Below, one piece after another: positions 11,270 to 21,900 of a stretch of DNA of 64,000 nucleotides. Each line of letters opens with the position of its first letter. Within the stretch, counting starts at the first letter, position 1. This stretch comes from Primulina eburnea. Its lineage: Eukaryota; Streptophyta; Magnoliopsida; Lamiales; Gesneriaceae. The position numbers and the translations under genes are program-made. The stretch spans positions 38,567,881 through 38,631,880 of the forward strand of contig NC_133106.1 of the NCBI RefSeq assembly GCF_022965805.1. The letters are read 5' to 3'. The notes beneath the pieces were generated by a model. That model did no database searches and had not been told where the DNA came from. It was given only the letters and a program-made list of their open reading frames with translations.

Positions 11270-13210
11270 AATGAGACAGAAAATGAATAAAGATCTCAAC
11301 GATTTAGAAGAAGAGCAACATGGATGACAAATTATGAGGTAACTGGTAATACCCAAATTGAAGATTAATTTGTTCATTTTGCTCTATTTTCATATTGTGA
11401 TCCAGTAGCTTTCGAAGAAGGTGTCAAAGAATCAAAATAGCAAAAGGCAATGGATGCTGAAATCACATCCATCGATAAAAATAAAACTTGGGAACTCATC
11501 GAGCTTCCAAATGGTCAAAAAACGATGTGTGAAGTAGATTTACAAGAGTAAATTGAAAGAAAATGGAAAGCCGACAAATTCAAGGCACCGTTGGTAGCAA
11601 AAGATTACAAACAAGAGTTTGGAGTCGGTTATAAAGAAATATTTGCTCAGTTGCAAGACATGATACGATCAGATTGGTAATTGACTTAGCAGCACAATAT
11701 TCATGGTATATCTTCTATTTGGCTGTGAAATCGACGTTCTTACATGGAGACTTGGAAGAACATATATGTATCCATCAACCTCCTTGTTATATTAAGTTGG
11801 AAATGAGCATAAAGTGTATAAATTGAAAAAAACTTTGTATGGGCTAAAGCAAGTTCCACGAGCTTAGTATAGTCGAATTGAGACTTATTTTTTAAGGTAT
11901 GTTTTCAAAAAAGTTCATATGAGTATAAACTTTGTACAAAATTGAATATGAAGGAAAAATCTCATTGTTTGTTTATATGTTAATGATCTTATATTATCTG
12001 AAAATGATAGTGTCATGTTTGGAAAATTTAAGAAGTCCATGATGGTTGAGTTTGATATGTAGGATCTTGACAAGATGCATCATTTTCTTGGTATGAAGTA
12101 GTTCAATCTACTTATGAGATTTTTATTTCACAAAAGAAACGTGTTCAAAAAGTTTTGTGCAGATTTAATATGAAGAAATGTAATTCTGCAAGTACTCCCG
12201 GAGACTATGGTTTGAAGCTAACAAAAATTTGTGAAGGGAAGAAGATTGACAACACATTTTACAAGCAAATTGTTAGAAGCTTAATGTATTTGACAGCAAC
12301 AATGTCGGATATTATGTATTCTTTCAGTCTCATAAGCAGATACATTGAGAATCCTACAGAAATACATTTTTAAGTTGTTAAGAGGATTTTATGATGCCAA
12401 CAACGAACACAAGAACTTGGTCTCTACTATAAGAAAGGAGAACAATCGGATTTGAAGGAGATCGAGATGATAGAAAAAGAACTTAAGAATATGATTTTTT
12501 TTCTTAGATCAAGCGGTTCCATAACAATCAATTGTTACTTTATCAACCATTGAAGCTAAATTTGTTGCATCAACTTCACGTGCATTTCAAGCTATTTGGT
12601 TGAGAAAAATTCTTGAAGAGCTTAAATTCAAGAATCATGATCCTTTTGCAATTTATTATGATAATAGTTCAGCCATAAAACTATCAAAGAATCTAGTCCT
12701 CCATGGAAGAAGCAAGCTCATTGATGTGAAATATCAATTTTAAGTGACCTCACAAAGAATGAAACAATTGATCTCATCTATTGCAAAAGTGAAAACCAAG
12801 TAGCTGACATGTTTACCAAGTCCCTGAAACTGCATGCATTTCATAAACTAAGGGAGCTACTTGGTATTAGCATACTACAAAACAAATTTGAGGGATGATG
12901 TTCTTATTAAGCCGATGTTTACCTTATCGGTTTAAGGGAGATATTTTTGAATTGTTAAAGGTTTGTCGAAGTACTTAGTTATCTGTCTTGTCAAATAAAG
13001 TCTGTTAGTTATTGTTTACTATTAACAAAGTATTACAGAAAATAATTATCCTAGCATATTTGTTATTTCATGGTTTAGTGGTCAAATATTGTTGCTATTT
13101 TTATGGTTTTTTTCATATATATATTTGCCTATAAAAGACTCCTTGCTGAATAAATAAAATATATAACAGAAAACAAAACTCTTCTCTTTGTTTGATTTAT
13201 ATTTTATTCT
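11270..13210 (+). pseudogene. Decayed Ty1/copia pol with 3' LTR remnant
   Basis: Broken frames carry copia reverse transcriptase landmarks in order: DKNKTWELIELPNGQKT (about 11475), a degraded form of the KARLVAKGYxQ motif, the LDVKSAFLHG-like motif (about 11720-11745), KKTLYGLKQVPRA (about 11830), and the RNase H end MFTKSLKLHAFHKLRELLGI (about 12810). Stops and frameshifts are frequent. A purine tract (tttaagggaga, about 12938) is followed by an LTR-like stretch with a TATA box (cctataaaag, near 13128). No 5' LTR or gag was found, so the element is 5'-truncated. It lies inside the Helitron, so it was inserted there or captured by it. Confidence 0.75.
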
Positions 13211-13231
13211 CTGAACCACTAACCACAAATC

Positions 13232-14540
13232 TATATGTTCATTTAACTTGAAGTTTAAAAAATACAGTTCGAACCATTTTTGCTTATAAAACGTATATGT
13301 TTATTTGGCTTGAAGTTTAAAAAATTAAGTTTGAACTATTTTTTGTTATGAAACATAGAAAATATACCTTTAAAAAATATTAATAATAGCCTACTTTTTC
13401 ATGTGAAAAAATGCATAATAAAAAAATATGTAAGAAATATTAATAGCATTCAACTTTTTATTTGAAATAATGCATAGTTATGTATCAATTAAATAAATAA
13501 ATAAACTAAATTAAATTAAAAATATATCAATTATTAACTAATAATAGGGAAAATAATGCATAATGATGTATCAATCTATCAATTAAATAAATTAACTTTA
13601 TTTAACTTGAAGTTTAAAAAATTAAGTCTGAACCTCTAACTAAAAATTAATATGTTCATTTAACTTAAATTTTAAAAAATTAAAAACATACATTAATCGT
13701 ATATAAATCAATCAAATGAACAAAAGTTAGAGCAATATTATATGAGTATGTTCATTTTAATAAGTCGGTGAAATCACAATACATTATTATTATTATTACA
13801 AAAAATAAAGAACTAAAATTATTCAGATCGTGATGTCCTCACAATTATTTCAAAAACAATAAAGCACCAACATATACAAATATTTATTTAAGCTAAATTT
13901 ATATATCGAAACCATATGCAAATCAAATATTAGATCACTAAAAATGTATGGATCAGTGTTATAGATAAATATAAATGAGATAATGACATATTTATATATT
14001 CATTTAACTTTAAGCTAAAAAAGTTAAGTATGAATCATTTTTTGTTAAAAAATAGAAAATATATTATAGGTTTAAAAAATACTAACCACAAATTTATATG
14101 TTTATTTAACTTGAAGTTTAATAAATACATTTTAAATTATTTTTGGTTATAAAACATATATGTTTATTTAATTTGAAGTTTGAAAAATTAAGTCTGAACA
14201 GTTAACAAAAAATCTAACAAAAAATTTATATGTTCATGTAACTTAAAGTTTAAAAAATTAAGTCCTTACCATTTTGGGTTATAAAACATAGAAAATATAT
14301 TAAAAAATAGAAAAATTTATTTTAGGTTTAAAAAATACTAACCATAAATTTATATATATGTTCATTTAACTTGAAGTTTAAAAAATAAAGTTTGAACTAT
14401 TTTTAGGTATAAAACATATATGTTTTTTAAAAAAAAATTAAATCCGAACAGCTAACCAAAAATTTATATATTCATTTAACTTGAAGTTTAAAAAAATTAA
14501 GTTCGAATCATTTTTTATTATAAAGCTTAGAAAATATATT
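13232..14540. repeat. Degenerate tandem array in the Helitron
   Basis: About ten diverged copies of an AT-rich unit (ttatatgttcatttaactt + gaagtttaaaaaattaagt + ctgaaccattt.. + ggttataaaacatagaaaat) occur at variable spacing, roughly 60-130 bp. The clearest start near 13232, 13294, 13995, 14094, 14227, 14348 and 14464. It lies near the Helitron 5' end. Confidence 0.7.
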
Positions 14541-14710
14541 GATGTGAAATAATGCATAGTAAAATAAAATGTATTAATTAAACAAATTAGGTAATTAGAT
14601 AAGAAAATTGAAAAGTCACCTAAATAAATAAATAAGACATTATTTAAGTAATAGTTGGAAAAGGGTAACCAAGTAAATTCACAATTCAAACTCATATATT
14701 TATAATAGTA

Positions 14711-14754
14711 TAGATAGATAGATATAGATATAGATATAGATATATATATATATA
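14711..14754. repeat. TAGATA/TA microsatellite
   Basis: GATA- and TAGATA-type short repeats pass into TA repeats, starting right at the Helitron boundary. Confidence 0.85.
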
Positions 14755-15451
14755 TGTTCATGATAAGATTGCATGTAGTATGGGAAATGGTTAGGTGATG
14801 TATTATTGGGTTTTTGGTGTGTTCTCTTTGAGTAAGTAAACAAACTGCATGTGGCGTAATTTGCAATGGCCGGGAAGATTATATAGATCAGGAATTGGAT
14901 TTGGTGGAAGTCGGCAACATTCTTTGCAAGTTATCGACACATGCATTTATAGACTGTGTCTCTGTTGTTATTATTAGTACAAAATGATGAGTTTGTTTAT
15001 TATTTTTTGGCCCAAAAGAGAGATATTATGAGAAAATTATATTTTTTAACTTGAATATTTTTTATTTTATTCATGTTGTCGATCAATTTACGATCTTAAT
15101 ATATTAATTTGTATTTTTTTTATTTTAATAAATTTTCGTCGTAAAATGTTAATATGACAAACGTACATTGCTGACATGCTCCAATGAACAATAAAATAAA
15201 GTTAGAAGATTAAAACTATAAATTGATTGATAAAACGACAAAATAATAAACGATGATTTTATAATTTCCCCTACAGATTTTTATCAACTCCAACTATTAT
15301 AATTGGACCTCTAACATCTTGAACAAGCTCGAATAGATGTTGATTTGGATTTGGGTTAATATCTTGGACCCGATAATGATTTAGGGTGGACGTAAAATAT
15401 TTGGAGGATCCTCAATTTTATTTAAATTATAATCGGGAATCAGCTTATAAT
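14755..15451. other. Gene-less stretch downstream of the S-protein genes
   Basis: AT-rich sequence that should include the 3' UTR of the first S-protein homologue. No other feature recognised. Confidence 0.5.
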
Positions 15452-15880
15452 TTATGATGACCACCCAAACATTTTCACATAATTTTCATCGTCACAACTA
15501 AAATAAATTCCGTCTTCACTCAATGACCAAAAACACTTGGAAGTTTCCTCACACTTGAAACTTATATAATCAGTGTCAAAAGCATTGAATCTTTGTTCCA
15601 ATTCACCCCATTTCACATGGCAGAAGAAGAGGGTGGACTTGAAGAAATTGACTCTAAATCTCCAATGAAAATCGTCACCCGTATACAAATAATGTTCTCC
15701 AAGATCATCGTCTCCGGACTCGCACCGGACAACTAACTCGTCCGAATCATTTGTAAATCGTCTAATGATATGAACTTCATACTTTTGAAGAAACCCGATA
15801 CTCTTCACATTTGTGGATACACCGTACACAAAGAGTTTCGCGATAAATATGGTTAAAAAACAGGTGAAATATTTGTTCAT
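15452..15880 (-). CDS. S-protein homologue (SPH), secreted, copy 1
   Basis: An intronless 142-residue secreted protein of the plant self-incompatibility S1 family. A hydrophobic signal segment (about residues 5-20) is followed by the family core: VHIIRRFTNDSDELVVRC, the DDDLGEHYL motif, FHWRFRVNFFKSTLFFCHVK, and the C-terminal CFWSLSEDGIYFSC. The cysteines expected for two disulfides are present. SPH proteins are small secreted ligands. In poppy the founding member triggers pollen rejection; most other homologues have unknown roles, often in flowers or in cell-death signalling. A TATA-like CTATAAAAAC lies about 65 bp upstream. A paralogue starts about 950 bp further upstream on the same strand. 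No stops or frameshifts. Confidence 0.88.
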   Translation of the reverse strand: MNKYFTCFLTIFIAKLFVYGVSTNVKSIGFLQKYEVHIIRRFTNDSDELVVRCESGDDDLGEHYLYTGDDFHWRFRVNFFKSTLFFCHVKWGELEQRFNAFDTDYISFKCEETSKCFWSLSEDGIYFSCDDENYVKMFGWSS

Positions 15881-15943
15881 TTTGTAAAATAATTTGATGA
15901 TTCAATTTAGTACAGGACGATCGACGATGATAATTAGCGGAGA

Positions 15944-15954
15944 TGTTTTTATAG
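15944..15954 (-). promoter_or_regulatory. TATA box of SPH copy 1
   Basis: CTATAAAAAC on the minus strand, about 65 bp before the start codon. The same AGCTATAAAA core precedes the second copy. Confidence 0.55.
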
Positions 15955-16377
15955 CTGAAAACTTGCCAAGAACCCACCCATAATTACCCAATTAATTTGC
16001 AAATGGTAAGTAGAGATATTTTTTCCCATTTTACCTCAACAAATGCCATTTAGTATATTTTATTATTACAGTGATACACTTAACAGAAAACCCTCTCAAA
16101 ATATTAAATAAAATTGATGCCAGTATCTCGTAATTACTATTTATGCTACGAAACAAATCCTCTTGTTTTAGTACTTGTGTATTTCTGATATTTATTGACC
16201 AATTACGTTGTTATTCTCCATATATATGAATTTATATATATATTCCCAAAGAAAAAAATCATGTCACAATATTGTATTAGCATATATAAATACACATTTT
16301 TTAAATAAAAAAAATTAAAAAGCAGAGCTATAATTCATCTTACGGCACACTTATTTTTAATAATGCATTGTAAAATA

Positions 16378-16827
16378 TCAAGATTCCCAAGCATACTTCC
16401 TTTCCAAGTCGGAAAAGATATAATTCTCTTTTTTTGTAAAATAAAACCCATCATTTTGAACTATCCAATGACACAAATTTGGTTCACCCGAGCCTTCGGC
16501 TTTGCATAAATCTTTCCATTTAGCGTTAAACACTTCAAAAGATCTCTGATATTTACCCCACCAAAAACTACAGAAGAACAGAGTCGAACTCCAATAATTC
16601 ACCCGAAATTTCCATTGAATGTATTGTGAATTATAGAGCGTAAAGTGTCCAATTTCATCGTCTTTTGATGCACAATGAACTTCGAATTTTGAGGAATTTT
16701 CAGGTAGGATATAATTGAGAACATTGACATGGTACTTAGGAGACGTGAATATTGATGCATTGATCAAAGGGAGAAAGAAAAATAATTGCGCAATCAAGAG
16801 TACTAAAGGAACTAGCTCTTTGGTCAT
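16378..16827 (-). CDS. S-protein homologue (SPH), secreted, copy 2
   Basis: An intronless 149-residue relative of copy 1. I chose ATG 16827 because it opens a typical signal peptide (MTKELVPLVLLIAQLFFFL) just after a TATA box; the frame is open further upstream to 16995. Core motifs are YHVNVLNYILPENSSKFEVHC, the KDDEIGHFTLY motif, WKFRVNYWSSTLFFCSFWWG, and LCHWIVQNDGFYF near the end. Four cysteines lie at the family positions. The two copies clearly differ in sequence, so this is an old duplication. Likely a secreted ligand; the partner is unknown. Confidence 0.88.
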   Translation of the reverse strand: MTKELVPLVLLIAQLFFFLPLINASIFTSPKYHVNVLNYILPENSSKFEVHCASKDDEIGHFTLYNSQYIQWKFRVNYWSSTLFFCSFWWGKYQRSFEVFNAKWKDLCKAEGSGEPNLCHWIVQNDGFYFTKKENYIFSDLERKYAWES

Positions 16828-16870
16828 TTTTAATTCAAATTTTATTTTAATTTTCTCTGTAACTATTCCA

Positions 16871-16881
16871 CCTTTTATAGC
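16871..16881 (-). promoter_or_regulatory. TATA box of SPH copy 2
   Basis: GCTATAAAAGG on the minus strand, about 45 bp before the chosen start codon. This supports the downstream ATG. Confidence 0.55.
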
Positions 16882-17632
16882 TTGTGTGACAATATAATCT
16901 ACTTTAAGTAATTTATTTGATATGTAATGTAATGTAGATAATGTTGTAATCACTGAGAAAATCGTAGACTTCTTTTTTAGATTGTTTATTGTCACTTATG
17001 ATATATTGTGCAATATATAATTGTAATTTGAAATTTGATCATTTCAAATTTTTTTTTTTTTGAAACATTTATAGGAATTTTCAATTTCATGGAAAAAAAG
17101 TCAACCTATTCCGTCATTGATTTCATTAAATTTTAACAAAATCCAAAGTGGATTTTGTTTTGTAATGTACTGAAAAATTACGAAAAAAATTAAGGTCAAC
17201 AATCTGAGATTATATGATTTCTGATTTCAAAAATCTCTTTAAAATTAATTATTATTTATAAAGGTTTGATTATTAGATTTTTTAACTTTTGAGTAACAGT
17301 CGCCATGAATTATATGAATGTGAATTGACATCACAATATTCTTACAGAATATCACTATACAAAATTAATCTTTGTGGTAGAAAAATTCAAAATATTTTTA
17401 AGTAAAAAAGAAATTTTTTTTATATCGTATGAAAGTGCCACTGGACCCGTCTTTTCTAAAAATTAGTATTGTACATACCACCGCCACTTGTCTTTCAAAC
17501 TCAAGAAACACAATCCAAATCCAACACTTGTCCAATTTTCATTAACAAAAATCTGCTTCTTTTTCATAATATCCCCTCGAACCTTCGGATTTTTATTTTA
17601 AAATGCCTTCTCCAAATTGAAATCTGGCCTTT

Positions 17633-17810
17633 CAAAACTTGTGTGAGATGATTTTATAGGTTGTATTTATGAGACGGATCTTTTATTTGGGTCATTCATG
17701 AGAAAGTATTACTTTTATGCTAAGAGTATTACTTTTTATTGTGAATATCAGTAAGATTAACTCGTCTCACATATTAGGATCCGTGAAACGATCTCACATG
17801 AGACTCACTC
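17633..17810 (+). mobile_element. Foldback MITE, copy B
   Basis: Same family and orientation as copy A: acttgtgtgaga start, AGTATTA direct repeats in the centre, gagactcactc end. Its 5' arm is degraded and I could not fix a target duplication. Confidence 0.7.
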
Positions 17811-18930
17811 TTAAAAATAGTCTCAAGTGCCAAACTTGACGCCTTCATTTGGCCTTCATTTGAAACCTTTTTATATGGACATAAAACTCTTATTAATTTA
17901 CAAACGTACAAGTTTATTATTAAGATTTGAAATTATATATATTGAAAATAGAATTAGAAATTTTCCATCAAAGTAAATAGCCAAATAAAAGATTGGCTGT
18001 CGTTTTTCAAAAAATAAATAATAAATTAGAACAATTCCCATTTTACAATCTGAAATAGTTAGTTCGGAATCAGACTTTATTTTTTTTCCTTTTTTTCCTT
18101 TTCAAAATTTTAAAATGAAAATAAATTATAAAAAAAATTCAATAAAAATTAATAAAATGATAAACAATAAGAAATAGTTGTGATAGGTCACTATCATCAT
18201 CATTATTATTAATAAATAATTTACTATTTTATATTAAATTGACCAATGAATATCATACAATACACTAATTATTTATTAATGTGCTACTACTAATATAAAT
18301 AAATATTTGTACAAATTAAAATCAAAGTGTAAAAATCTTAAACTATATGTCAATTTCATTATTATAGTAAATTTACCAATTTTTATGATTGTTAAAAAAT
18401 ATTGCATGTAAAAGTCCAAAAATAAAATATATAGAGTAAAAAAAATTACTAAATTTATTTATACCAAGTTGCAGTGATAAATTCAGATAGAGAAAAGCGT
18501 AAAAATAGGGGAATTTTAAGATATGTAAATAATAAAAGACTATATTATAAAATTTTAAGCAGGTGAGACTATTTTTAAAAATAAAGATTTTAAATGGGAT
18601 AATAAAACTAAATTCTCTTCTTAATATCGAAGAATTCTACAAAACAGCCACACAGAACCTGCTACCATAATACAGATTCCAGATTATTTTTCTACAAAGT
18701 TCCAAAGACTAGCAATAGAAGGTGGAACATACAAGCATGGACTACGACTGATTGTCCATCAGGATGGTTTGGGGGGAGGGGGTTTCCTGTGTCGTTTTCT
18801 TTGTACCGGTGTCCAAAAAAAGAAAAGAAAAAAGGATTCACAATTCTTCCTCGGCATGCACATGGAGGAAAATTCAAGAAAACAAGCAGAAACTGGTGAA
18901 AAGTAGAGTTCTCATGGAATATCTGTTTCA
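17811..18930. other. AT-rich gene-less stretch
   Basis: Very AT-rich. The last 200-300 bp should hold the 3' UTR of the F-box gene. No ORF or repeat family recognised. Confidence 0.5.
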
Positions 18931-21900
18931 TCAGATCAGAGGAAAGAGAGGGCCTGTGCCATGCTGTTTATCAGCATCAGGGACACTTGTGTAGCAGTGT
19001 AAATGGTTGGATATTTCCCAGCTCCAGTCCTCTTTTCTCCTCACAGACATATGGGGCCATCTATTTACTCTTACATAGTGTTCCCTTATCCGTCCATCGT
19101 CATGTAAACCCGTGACAACAGTGTAGCAAGATTCGTGGCCTCCCCACACCGGGTCATCAGGATCCGCGGTTATGCTGCCATCAGGGTGGAAGTACCGCCG
19201 CATCATAGTTCCTGTGCCTCGCCAGTAGGGGTCGAGGTTTCGCCAGTAATCGGGAGCCTCCTGCGGGAGATGGAAAGAGACTGTCAGATAAACTCTGTAA
19301 GAACTTAATTCACCATGAATAAACTTTATTTTCAAGGAGTAGGAATTATGCCCATAATTCTAGTGTACTGTTTCAAATGGAAAAAGTTAATCTGTTATCC
19401 TCTCTTCTATTAAAAGCTTGAGGATGCCAATATTGAAAAAAAAAATCAGTGAAAGGATTCTTTCTTCCTTTAGGATGATATTTATCAAGATATTATAGCG
19501 ACGTGTATCTGAAAGCGCAGCATGTTTACCCTTTTTGCACCAAATATTGAGTAGCCTATTTTCACGGCGTAAATCCTAAACCATAAAGATGCCGGGCTAA
19601 CCGCAGTCATTCAGCAAATTAAGGTCGATCAGGTGTCTTTACTATGGCGAGGACAACGAAATACTCATTTTTTTCCTTGAGAGTTTGAAGATGCTCACGG
19701 AAAGTGCCCTTATCAATTATACATAAACTACTACCAATTGTGCCAATTTGAATATGACCTGTCTGAGACAACAAAATATCCACGGAAGATCAAGAAACTT
19801 AGAGCTGTACCAGTGAGTGCTACATGAGTGTAGAAAATTGATAAAACAGAGGATTTAGTTTATATTTCAAATACTCTATCCAAATATTGGCTAAACATTC
19901 TTCCCTTTGACCAATGTACGACCAATTAAGCCATCACAGCAAAGTTTTGGAAGAAAAGGAATAAAAGCAGAGGATTTCACTTATATTTCTATTAATTTAT
20001 CCCAATCTTGCTTAAAAATTCATCCCATTCGATCAATATATGAACAATCAATAATGCCATCACCTCTAGGCCTTGGCCGAGAAGCAAGAAACGTGGAGGA
20101 GGGATGTCCTATATATTTCTAATGACATTGGCTAATCATTCTTCCCCTTCATCGATATATGGACCAAGTATGCCATCATCTCAAGGTGGCCTTAGCGGGA
20201 AAGCTCCATTGGTACTGTTACAAGTACTGAGAAAATTGAGCACACCGTCTATGATGGACAAGGTTGTAAATGGCGGGAGGCAGTGGCGGGCCGGTCAGTG
20301 ACCGCCTGCCGCCTAGGCGGTTGAATTTTTTTGAGTAATTTTTTATAGATAATCATGCAATATAGATAATCATAAATCATAATTTTTTAATGTAAAATGT
20401 GCAATTAAATAATGTTTAAGCACAAAAAAAGCTTCATACAATATAATATCATCTAGATAATGTGCAATTAATAAAAATTCATCATCATATAAATGCTATT
20501 ATGCTAACAAAGTAATATAATTACTTTTACCAAAAAACTATGTTTAAATTTCAAATTTTCAATCAATCATCAATCATTAGAACAAGTGATAGACTAAACA
20601 TAACTAATATTCCAAATCATCTACATATGCACCATCTCCTACATCCACGATCCTCTCATCATCAGACTCAAAATTATTGACTATGTTTTTAAAATTATTA
20701 ACTACAACTTGAAAATCTTGACTGCCCGCCTCGCCCACCTGCTCGCCCCGTCTCCCCAACGATGTATAGCTTGAGCCGCCTAAAACACCCGCCACATTCA
20801 TAGGTGGTGCGATCGAGGGCCGTCTCGACCGCCATTTAGAACACTAATGATGGATAAACAGAAACAAAGAGTAGGAAACCACTTTGTATAAAGTAAGCAA
20901 CATTGGGGTTTTCTGGGTCGACAATATGGTGATAATAGACAGGGAAAATGCACCAGTGTCTTCATATTTGGAGCTTTAACTGTAGCATGCAAAAGAATTT
21001 CAGAATCTCGTCTTTTTTAGCTTCAAAGTATTTTGTGAATCAAGCAACCTTTTCTACTTTGAGCTTGAGAAATTACACTAATTAGGTACCATGCAATGTT
21101 TGATCGACAAATGACCAGTAAAGGGGAAGGATTCAATCTAACATGTTCATCTCTTTCTAATATTTTTTCCCCAGCATTTTACTCCTACTGGGATTGTTCA
21201 ATTTTTTTTCACTTGAACATCATGGATTCACAGTTTTGTTCAGAATCAACACAGGAAAGAACATCACCAGCTTGGAATACAGAGGTGTTGCCATACACTA
21301 AATTGTGTAAGCTTCGATTGACAATTGAAGAAAGCCAATAATAAAAGAGATTGGGAAAAGGGAATTCTGTAATTACGAATTGATTCTGAGATAGAAGTTA
21401 CACATATAATTTGGTTTAAGAGCACTGAAGAGGATTCTAACTACTTATATCAGTTGAAGTGACCCTAACTTAGAAATTGAGTCAATTGCCCTTCTCACAA
21501 ATGTTTCAACTAAAATATAACCAACTCAACATATATTATTCAAAGAGAATGTGTGTGTATATATTTATATCACTAATTACACAGTATTCTGTAATCCGGT
21601 TACATGACTCATCTACTTTGTTTTTTTTTTACTTAATTCCACCATAACATATAACAGTTACCATCTGATCCCTGTGTTATGAATCAAAAAGAAATTGAAA
21701 TTCAGAATCCGCTCAAAATACAAACTGAAACAATGTTAATACAGATCCGGACCTCAGGGAGAAGCATTTTGGTCCTAATCAATAAATTGATAAACAGAGA
21801 AAGCAATGACACGATAAGAGATTAAGAGATGTTTCTGCAATATGGAAGTTGTTTAAAAAATTTAGGCAAGTCAAATTCCTACAGATCCTTCACCGGGTTT

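Larger units (their letters stand above)
10273..14714 (-). mobile_element. Non-autonomous Helitron (minus strand)
   Basis: Read on the minus strand, the element begins TCTATACTATTATAAATATA at 14714 and ends ...CTCTTCTAG at 10273. Near that 3' end is a short hairpin (CACGT, 7-nt loop, ACGTG at about 10284-10300). The outside bases are A at 10272 and T at 14715, matching insertion between A and T. TC start, CTRR end and a subterminal hairpin are the defining Helitron features. No Rep/helicase gene is present, so it depended on another copy. It contains a copia remnant and a tandem array. The two ends might belong to different Helitrons, since 4.4 kb separates them. Confidence 0.6.

Noticed and set aside
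13232..14540. Regularly spaced repeats that might suggest a CRISPR-like array
   Set aside because: The units are diverged, directly abutting or variably spaced, without unique spacers, in a plant Helitron.
16828..16995. Upstream extension of the second S-protein ORF by 56 codons
   Set aside because: It would bury the signal peptide and lies beyond the TATA box. ATG 16827 fits the family.
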